DNA of 5,385 nt, from NCBI GenBank assembly GCA_050946255.1, contig JBMNUL010000172.1, positions 1 to 5,385 of the forward strand. The letters are read 5' to 3'. Origin of the DNA: JBMNUL01 sp050946255 (GTDB taxonomy: Bacteria > Actinomycetota > Coriobacteriia > Coriobacteriales > CADBOM01). Below the pieces are notes generated by a model. That model searched no databases, had not been told where the DNA came from, and saw nothing but the letters and a program-made list of their open reading frames with translations. Both the position numbers and the translations under genes were made by a program. Shown here in pieces: positions 1 through 4,752 of this stretch. The first letter of the stretch is position 1, and the number at the start of each line of letters is the position of its first letter.

Positions 1-1447
1 CAAGGAGAATCGATGCGGCGGTTTGAATGTAGATGTCTCCAATCGGGTGGCCCTTGGTGTCGTTGACGGTCTTGAGGTTGTTGATGTCGACAGAGCCCAC
101 CACCACCATTGGAACCTCGTCTGAGTTCATGTTGGCGGTGAGGTACTCCAGGCGCTTGTTCATGGCAGACCGATTCCCAAGACCCGTCAGGTCATCGCGA
201 AGGGCCATCTTCCTATAGGATTCGGCTAAGGACGAATAGTAAATCCTCATCTTGAATTCGCGGACGTACTCGACTATCAGCAGGACGATCATGAATCCAT
301 AGGCAATTCGCACGTAACTTGCGCAATCGGATGCACTGTTTCCAAAGAAGTTGTAGCTCACGTAGTTGTAAACGGTGAATACCGCCAGCATTCCGAATCC
401 TGCGATCAAATAGGGAAGGGATCCAAGTCCTTTTCTTATCCTGCTCAGGAAGTCCTTCAGAATGATTATGAAAACGGCAATCACCGTGAACCCGATGACG
501 CCCATGATCAGCCAGGTGCAATCGTGATAGTCCCAGCCAAATGCAAAGTACACAATGTTGCAATATGCGAAGTCCACCAAGGTGAGTATTCCGACAATGC
601 GCTTTATCTTTCCCAGAGGCTGTTCAACCCATCCGTCCATCATCGCCACGAGGAAATAGGGGAGGAAGACCAGGGGTGGATATGTCAATGCTCTCCAGAA
701 CGCTGAATTTCCCATGAACAGCAGCTCTATCATCGACTCCTCTAGAGACCACAGTCCAATTAGAAGCGATGCCACGCTGAAGGCAAAGAAGCTGCGGCCG
801 ATGGGTGTGTCCCTTCCAATGCCTGCGAAAGAGACGTAAAGCATGATGAAGCCCAGTGTGATGATGATAATGCTGATGATGAAGCCCGGGAGAAACTCAT
901 TTACCTCGTACTGGTAGAAAACTCCGGATTCGCCGACGAAAATGTCTGTTATTCCACCGGAATCTGGGTAGATGTTCTCGATGCGTAAAGTTATCGTTTC
1001 TCCAGCATAACTGGGGTCGAGAGCGATGCTGTGGTAATGCGAGCCCTCTGCCCTTCCCGCGTACCACGGTGGAGTGGGGTGGTAGGAATAGATGACCTCT
1101 CCATCTATAGAAACATCGAAATTGATGTTCGAGGATATGAACATCAATTGACTGCCGCTGCTAAGGGTATCGGGAACTGTCGACGTCAAGGTCATCTCGT
1201 GAATACGTTTCCCAGACATATATGTGGCGATTTTCTTCAAGTCGACGGTATCGCCGTAATCGTTCGTCCAGGAGTCGGAGAAATCCAGCAGCTCCTCATC
1301 GCTGAAAAGAGCGTCGTCGGATTCTGAGATTATGCTAGTTGGATTGCCGTAAAAGACTTCGAAAAAAATGCAGACGATTACAACTATTGAAATGTAGATA
1401 ATAGACCTGGCGTTGAGCTTGTTAGATGTGTTGATTTCCTCAGACAT
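1..1447 (-). CDS. 7TM-receptor-type diguanylate cyclase (GGDEF protein), C-terminus cut by window edge
   Basis: Likely an inner-membrane sensor that makes cyclic di-GMP from GTP. The frame runs from ATG at 1447 to the left edge without a stop, giving 482 codons. An in-frame TGA at 1469-1471 leaves no earlier start, and GGGAGA (1459-1464) is a plausible, slightly distant SD. Order seen: hydrophobic N-terminal segment (about residues 15-29); acidic then beta-rich extracellular domain (about 34-184, with VSIDGEVIYSY at 112-122); seven hydrophobic helices (about 186-207, 217-236, 250-270, 282-303, 311-331, 344-366, 377-395); linker; GGDEF start with DLTGLGNR (419-426) and DINNLKTVNDTKGHPIGD (454-471). 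D454, N462 and D471 have the spacing of metal- and guanine-binding residues in PleD-type cyclases. The layout matches 7TMR-DISM receptors. The GGDEF signature and any inhibitory RxxD site lie outside the window, so activity cannot be judged. The ligand is unknown. Confidence 0.9.
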   Translation of the reverse strand, partial: MSEEINTSNKLNARSIIYISIVVIVCIFFEVFYGNPTSIISESDDALFSDEELLDFSDSWTNDYGDTVDLKKIATYMSGKRIHEMTLTSTVPDTLSSGSQLMFISSNINFDVSIDGEVIYSYHPTPPWYAGRAEGSHYHSIALDPSYAGETITLRIENIYPDSGGITDIFVGESGVFYQYEVNEFLPGFIISIIIITLGFIMLYVSFAGIGRDTPIGRSFFAFSVASLLIGLWSLEESMIELLFMGNSAFWRALTYPPLVFLPYFLVAMMDGWVEQPLGKIKRIVGILTLVDFAYCNIVYFAFGWDYHDCTWLIMGVIGFTVIAVFIIILKDFLSRIRKGLGSLPYLIAGFGMLAVFTVYNYVSYNFFGNSASDCASYVRIAYGFMIVLLIVEYVREFKMRIYYSSLAESYRKMALRDDLTGLGNRSAMNKRLEYLTANMNSDEVPMVVVGSVDINNLKTVNDTKGHPIGDIYIQTAASILL

Positions 1448-1525
1448 GGTGGCGACGTTCTCCCAAGCTCAATTTTTGCATATAAATAATGCCTTAAATA
1501 TTCATAAACATTAAATAGTATAAAT
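1448..1525 (-). promoter_or_regulatory. Putative promoter and leader of the GGDEF gene
   Basis: Read leftward, this AT-rich stretch holds TATACT (1517-1522), which resembles a bacterial -10 element but has no good -35 at the right distance. It also holds ATATTTAAG-like (1493-1501) and TTTATATG (1479-1486) boxes that could be archaeal TATA elements. The 1493-1501 box is about 46-54 bases before the start codon, which would leave a short leader containing the GGGAGA at 1459-1464. Which element works depends on the host lineage, which I cannot settle. Confidence 0.25.
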
Positions 1526-1565
1526 CAGAACACATTCACATAATCAGTTCATTACACTTGGTTTA

Positions 1566-1599
1566 GAAAAATGAGCTGATAAGTACAAATTTTTCAGCT
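1566..1599 (-). terminator. Candidate intrinsic terminator for leftward transcription from the LysR gene
   Basis: AGCTGA at 1574-1579 is exactly complementary to TCAGCT at 1594-1599. After one T-T mismatch, four more pairs including a G-U extend the stem to an ACAA loop on the plus strand. In the leftward transcript the hairpin is followed by CATTTTTC, a short U-tract, as expected of a Rho-independent terminator. It lies about 286 bases beyond the LysR stop and upstream of the GGDEF promoter, so it could separate the two units. The stem is AT-rich and weak. Confidence 0.4.
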
Positions 1600-1737
1600 A
1601 GTGGGCTTTATTAATAGCTGTTGATTATCGGCAGTTGTGGACTTTTTGTATTTCCAGTTTGATATATTCAAAAAAATAAATTCCAATAGTATTCCTAAAT
1701 AATTCAGAATCGGTGGATTACTTGCAAATTGAACCGT

Positions 1738-1771
1738 CCGATTTGGACTTGATAGCAGAAAACCAAATCGG
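1738..1771. repeat. Perfect 9-bp inverted repeat with 16-nt loop
   Basis: CCGATTTGG (1738-1746) and CCAAATCGG (1763-1771) are exact reverse complements around a 16-base spacer. No U-tract follows directly on either strand, so a simple intrinsic terminator is unlikely. It lies about 115 bases past the LysR stop and could stabilise a transcript 3' end or bind a protein. A copy of ATCGG at 1709-1713 could pair with CCGAT inside the left arm, giving an alternative fold. Confidence 0.5.
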
Positions 1772-1885
1772 TGACACAATTGCGAACTGGGGGCATCCGA
1801 TATGTACTCGACGAAGCGGCCCCAGCAGGTTTCAGCAGCGGGTACTAGCATCCTCTTTGGGCTTGGCAGTTTTCTTCTTTAGCCT

Positions 1886-2725
1886 CTATATCGAGGCGGC
1901 GGCTCTCACTCCGGCAATCAGGTCTTCTTCGACCTTGCTCGACATGAGCATGTAATAGGTCGCGTGTGCCTTCTCGTCTGTGATCGGAACGGTGACCCTT
2001 CCCTCGATTTTGGTATAGCTTGCCAAGACGGTTGCGAACATCAGCGCATTGCTAGTGCGTGAGACTTCTGTGAATACAACTCTGTCGGATTGGCGGATGA
2101 AGTGCGAGTTGGGAAGGCATTCCTTGCAAATTTCCCACCAGAATCCGATGTCCGAGAATATGAGGAATTGGTTCCCATCGATGTCCTTGAAGCTCACCTC
2201 TTTGCGTTTGGACAGCGGGTTGTCCTCTCGAACATAGAGCAGCAGGCTTTCCTCCATAAACGGGAAGCATTCATATGATGGCAGATTGATTGGACGCAGC
2301 GATATCGCGATGTCCACGTCATTGTTGAAGATCGCGCGCTCGACTTGGTCTTGGCTCATCATCTTCGGGCCCACCATTATCCCAGGTCGTGTGTTTACCA
2401 AGGCCTCCGTTAATTTCCAAAGTGGTGCTGGGGCGCAAGTTCCGATACGAAATGACTTCTCTCTTCCATTCAAATCGTCGATTTCGCGCTTGAGGTTGTG
2501 CTCGGAGCGGAGAATCTCCTCCGCGTAATCTAGGACGATTTTCCCAGCTTCGTTTAGCTCCATGCTGTTCTTGGTTCGCTCGAACAGCTCACATCCTAGT
2601 TCTGTCTCCAGCTTTTTCATGGAACGGCTCAGCGTGGGCTGCGTATATCCCATCTCATCGGCTGCTGCGGACAGGGATCCCAACCGTGCTATCGATACCA
2701 GTTGTTTCAGACGCTCGGTCTCCAT
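1886..2725 (-). CDS. LysR-type transcriptional regulator
   Basis: DNA-binding regulator, probably controlling the divergent reductase genes and its own expression. It is 279 residues, slightly short for a family usually near 300. The N-terminal winged helix-turn-helix is clear: residues 16-34 carry GSLSAAADEMGYTQPTLSR, followed by the KKLETELGCELFER signature (37-50). A linker helix follows, and the effector-binding domain begins near residue 90 (RIGTCAPAPLWKL) and runs to the end. The start at 2725 is fixed by AAGGAG (2731-2736), five bases upstream. Ligand-binding residues cannot be read, so the inducer is unknown. Divergent placement 124 bp from an aldo/keto reductase gene is the usual arrangement of a LysR regulator and its target. 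The gene ends in TAG, and the same frame then continues with a Lys-rich 17-codon stretch, so the C-terminus may have been longer in an ancestor or may be extended by readthrough. Confidence 0.93.
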   Translation of the reverse strand: METERLKQLVSIARLGSLSAAADEMGYTQPTLSRSMKKLETELGCELFERTKNSMELNEAGKIVLDYAEEILRSEHNLKREIDDLNGREKSFRIGTCAPAPLWKLTEALVNTRPGIMVGPKMMSQDQVERAIFNNDVDIAISLRPINLPSYECFPFMEESLLLYVREDNPLSKRKEVSFKDIDGNQFLIFSDIGFWWEICKECLPNSHFIRQSDRVVFTEVSRTSNALMFATVLASYTKIEGRVTVPITDEKAHATYYMLMSSKVEEDLIAGVRAAASI

Positions 2726-2746
2726 TTTGGCTCCTTACTAATGCTA

Positions 2747-2759
2747 TGCAATTACTGCA
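2747..2759. promoter_or_regulatory. Candidate LysR operator (T-N11-A dyad)
   Basis: TGCAATTACTGCA is a near-palindrome of exactly T-N11-A form: TGCA arms with a T/A pair inside, and mismatches only at one symmetric pair. Allowing one bulged A at 2746, the arms extend to GCT(A)TGCA and TGCAAGC. It lies downstream of the likely LysR promoter and about 70 bases upstream of the likely AKR1 transcription start. That suits both autorepression and activation of AKR1. Confidence 0.45.
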
Positions 2760-2810
2760 AGCTGGATGGGGAGAAAAGAAATGTACTTTCGGAGTTTAAG
2801 AATAAACAAT

Positions 2811-2820
2811 ATACATGTAT
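2811..2820. repeat. Perfect 10-bp palindrome ATACATGTAT
   Basis: ATACATGTAT equals its own reverse complement. It overlaps the candidate AKR1 -10 element and is about 30 bases before the AKR1 start codon. It could be a second contact site for LysR (activation site) or for another dimeric repressor. Short AT-rich palindromes also occur by chance. Confidence 0.35.
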
Positions 2821-2849
2821 CGTATGCCAGATAATCGAAGGGAAAGGCA

Positions 2850-3698
2850 ATGATTTACTTCAAGATGAACAATGGACTCGAAATTCCGGCTATTGGCTAC
2901 GGAACTTTCATGATGAGCAGCGTTGAGGTGGAAAAGGCGCTTCCCTCAGCCATCGAGGTGGGCTACAGGCACATTGACACCGCGAATGCATATTTCAACG
3001 AAGTTGCAGTCGGAAAGGCGATTGCAGAATCTGGAATCGACAGAGGCGACTTCTTCGTGACGACCAAGCTCTTCCCACAGGACTACACAAAGGAACGCTG
3101 CATGGATGCTATAGACGCATCGCTTCGCCGTCTTGGGATGGACTACGTGGATCTCCTTTTGCTGCATCAGCCTTACGGCGCCTACACCGAGGCTTGGAAG
3201 GTCTTGGAGGAAGCCCAACGCAATGGAAAGGTCCGCTCCATTGGTCTCTCGAATTTCAACAAGGCCAAGTTCCAGCAGGTGCTCGATGTGGCAGACGTCG
3301 TACCCCAGGTCCTGCAGGTGGAGATCAATCCCCGCAACAATCAAAAGATGATGAAGGAATGGCTCTCTGACAAGGGTGTTGTCTTCGAGGGATGGTACCC
3401 GCTTGGTCATGGTGATAAGTCGCTGCTGAGCATCCCTATCATCGAAGAACTCTCAAGGAAATATGGGAAGAGCAGTGCTCAGATCATCTTGCGCTGGCAT
3501 GTTCAGTCTGGAAACATCGTTTTCCCGAAGACGGGCAATCCGGCTCATATGAAGGAGAATCTGAACATCTTCGACTTCGAGCTAACCGACGGTGAAATGG
3601 ACTCCATCAATGCGATTCCTCAGCAGCCTTATTACAAGGTTCCTGATGAGGCCCCTGCCTTCGTGCTCAACGAGAGCAATTTCGATATCCAAAAGTAA
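2850..3698 (+). CDS. Aldo/keto reductase (AKR1), 2,5-diketo-D-gluconate reductase-like
   Basis: Cytosolic (alpha/beta)8-barrel oxidoreductase that reduces aldehydes or ketones to alcohols with NAD(P)H. It is 282 residues, the normal length. The tetrad is complete: D43 and Y48 (in HIDTANAYFNE), K73 (TTKLF) and H106 (LLLLHQPYG). Nicotinamide-side residues S134, N135 (IGLSNF) and Q156 (QVEINP) are present, as is W182. In the phosphate/adenine loop, K227 is followed by T228, N230 and H233, where NADPH-preferring relatives usually have Ser and Arg. This suggests relaxed or NADH-leaning cofactor use (inference). AAGGG lies seven bases before ATG, and an in-frame TAA six codons upstream fixes the start. 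It is first in a rightward set with a second AKR and a flavoprotein, opposite the LysR gene. The substrate cannot be told from sequence; methylglyoxal, sugar-derived ketones or other carbonyls are possible. Confidence 0.93.
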   Translation: MIYFKMNNGLEIPAIGYGTFMMSSVEVEKALPSAIEVGYRHIDTANAYFNEVAVGKAIAESGIDRGDFFVTTKLFPQDYTKERCMDAIDASLRRLGMDYVDLLLLHQPYGAYTEAWKVLEEAQRNGKVRSIGLSNFNKAKFQQVLDVADVVPQVLQVEINPRNNQKMMKEWLSDKGVVFEGWYPLGHGDKSLLSIPIIEELSRKYGKSSAQIILRWHVQSGNIVFPKTGNPAHMKENLNIFDFELTDGEMDSINAIPQQPYYKVPDEAPAFVLNESNFDIQK

Positions 3699-3848
3699 TT
3701 TGCAGATGAAAATGCGCAGGATTTTCGGACTCTTTCCTCATATTTCCTAGCTTGAATCAGCAACTGAAGCCAGTTCGAAGCAGCAAGGAAATTCGGGTTG
3801 AAGCTGTAAAGAAAGCCAATTAGAAGTCACGACGGAAGGAAATCTCCG
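3699..3848 (+). other. 150-bp spacer between the two aldo/keto reductase genes
   Basis: No gene is visible apart from a 14-codon frame without an SD at 3706. There is no clear terminator: no GC-rich hairpin followed by a T-run. A weak promoter-like pair, TTGAAG (3798-3803) and TAGAAG (3821-3826) with a 17-base spacer, sits just before AKR2, but its transcription start would almost touch the SD. GCTTGAA and TTCGAAGC in the middle form a bulged inverted repeat. The spacer is long for a tight operon, so AKR2 may be read from AKR1 or may have its own weak start. Confidence 0.35.
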
Positions 3849-4700
3849 ATGGAATATACAGAACTCTCCAATGGAATGAAGATGCCGATGCTGGGATTTG
3901 GCGTATATCAGATAGACGATGCCACTACGGAGCGATGTGTGGCAGATGCCCTCGATTGCGGGTACCGTCTAATTGACACCGCTCAGGCTTATGGAAACGA
4001 GCGTGGAGTAGGTGCTGCAATCGCAAGCAGTGGCGTATCCCGCGATGACATCTTCCTCGTAGACAAGGTTTGGGTCAGCAACTATGGGGATGGAAAGACC
4101 CTCGATTCCATCAAGAAATCGCTGGATTCACTTGGAATGGACCACATAGACCTGATGCTCTTGCACCAAGCTTACGGTGATTACTATGGGGCATGGCGCG
4201 ACATGGAGAAGGCCCTTTCCGATGGGCTCGTGAAGGCAATAGGTGTTTCCAATTTCGACCCAATCCGCCTGATTGACATGTGCACGTTCTCGGATGTCAA
4301 GCCAGTCCTCAACCAAGTCGAGACCCATATTTTCTGGCAGCAGCACAAGGCCCATGAAAACATGAAGGAGCTTGGAGTGCAGCACATGGCCTGGGGTCCG
4401 TTTGCGGAGGGTTACAACGACTTCTTCCACAACCCAGTGCTCTCCAAGATCGGCGAGTCCCATGGCAAGAGCGTGGGGCAGGTTGCGCTTAGATACTTGA
4501 TCGATCTGGGAGTAGTCGTGATTCCGAAGTCAACTCACAAAGAACGCATGCAGGAGAACATAGACGTCTTCGATTTCGATTTGACTGAAGAGGAGAAGAA
4601 GACGATTGCCGGTCTGGATGAGGACAGGTCCATCGTCTACGACCATACGGACACCAAGCTGATAGGCGGTTTGCTCAGCTTCATCAAATCCAGCATGTAG
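3849..4700 (+). CDS. Aldo/keto reductase (AKR2), 2,5-diketo-D-gluconate reductase-like
   Basis: A second cytosolic NAD(P)H-dependent carbonyl reductase, 283 residues, related to AKR1. Catalytic residues fall at the same positions: D43 and Y48 (LIDTAQAYGNE), K73 (DKVWVSNYG) and H106 (LMLLHQAYG). S134, N135 (IGVSNF), Q156 and W182 (AWGPFAEG) complete the cofactor and substrate pocket. The cofactor loop PKSTHKER (226-233) keeps K227, S228 and R233, the set that grips the 2'-phosphate of NADPH in this family, so NADPH is the likelier donor. One oddity is D72 directly before the catalytic lysine, where Thr or Ser is usual. GAAGGA (3835-3840) lies eight bases before the ATG, and an in-frame TAA upstream rules out a long extension. 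The gene ends in TAG. The flavoprotein gene starts 52 bp later, probably on the same transcript. Substrate unknown. Confidence 0.93.
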   Translation: MEYTELSNGMKMPMLGFGVYQIDDATTERCVADALDCGYRLIDTAQAYGNERGVGAAIASSGVSRDDIFLVDKVWVSNYGDGKTLDSIKKSLDSLGMDHIDLMLLHQAYGDYYGAWRDMEKALSDGLVKAIGVSNFDPIRLIDMCTFSDVKPVLNQVETHIFWQQHKAHENMKELGVQHMAWGPFAEGYNDFFHNPVLSKIGESHGKSVGQVALRYLIDLGVVVIPKSTHKERMQENIDVFDFDLTEEEKKTIAGLDEDRSIVYDHTDTKLIGGLLSFIKSSM

Positions 4701-4752
4701 AGGCTTCTTCGCTTTGGAAGTCCAAGTTGCAAGTTTTTGAGGGGAGATTCTG

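Larger units (their letters stand above)
1448..1885. other. 438-bp intergenic region between the LysR gene and the GGDEF gene
   Basis: No convincing gene is visible on either strand. Composition changes sharply: 1501-1680 has 50 G+C in 180 bases, while 1741-1860 has 62 in 120, close to coding DNA. The left part should hold the start signals of the GGDEF gene and the end of LysR transcription. The right part, next to the LysR stop, keeps coding-like composition: the LysR frame stays open for 17 more codons past its TAG, to a TGA at 1832-1834. Open frames of 80-85 codons cross this region on both strands. They lack SD sequences, recognisable domains and protein-like composition, and I do not call them. 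Confidence 0.6.
2726..2849. promoter_or_regulatory. Divergent promoter region between the LysR gene and AKR1
   Basis: This 124-bp gap must drive both genes. Rightward, TATACA (2810-2815) is the best -10 candidate for AKR1. The only -35 candidate at an allowed spacing, CTTTCG (2786-2791, 18-base spacer), is poor, as is usual for activator-dependent promoters. Leftward, TTGTTT (2803-2808) and TACATT (2780-2785 region) with about 18 bases between them could serve the LysR gene. With a rightward transcription start near 2822, the T-N11-A dyad at 2747-2759 would be centred near -69, close to the usual LysR recognition site. Start points are inferred, not observed. Confidence 0.45.

Noticed and set aside
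213..563. 116-codon minus-strand frame within the GGDEF gene
   Set aside because: It is out of frame with the membrane/GGDEF protein, which shows clear helices and DLTGLGNR and DINNLK motifs in its own frame.
1594..1851. 85-codon open frame on the minus strand in the intergenic gap
   Set aside because: It has no SD sequence, no recognisable domain, biased composition that follows the AT-rich DNA, and it overlaps both inverted repeats. It looks like a chance frame.
1738..1860. Possible tRNA or tRNA-like fold on the minus strand (a GGTTCAA-like segment near 1731)
   Set aside because: No acceptor stem, anticodon arm or correctly spaced D arm could be fitted.
1713..1955. 80-codon open frame on the plus strand overlapping the LysR 3' end
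   Set aside because: It runs antisense through the conserved LysR coding end, has no SD, and matches no family I know.
2946..3410. 154-codon antisense frame inside AKR1
   Set aside because: It lies wholly opposite an aldo/keto reductase with complete catalytic residues. Long antisense frames are common opposite genes of this composition.
3798..3826. TTGAAG-17-TAGAAG as an independent AKR2 promoter
   Set aside because: Each hexamer matches only four consensus bases, and the implied start would overlap the SD. It is described within the spacer entry but not called as a promoter.
4701..4752. Short dyad TTGGAAGTCCAA followed by a T-run before the flavoprotein gene
   Set aside because: The stem is at most four or five pairs with a tiny loop, and the T-run is about ten bases away. 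It is too weak to call an attenuator.
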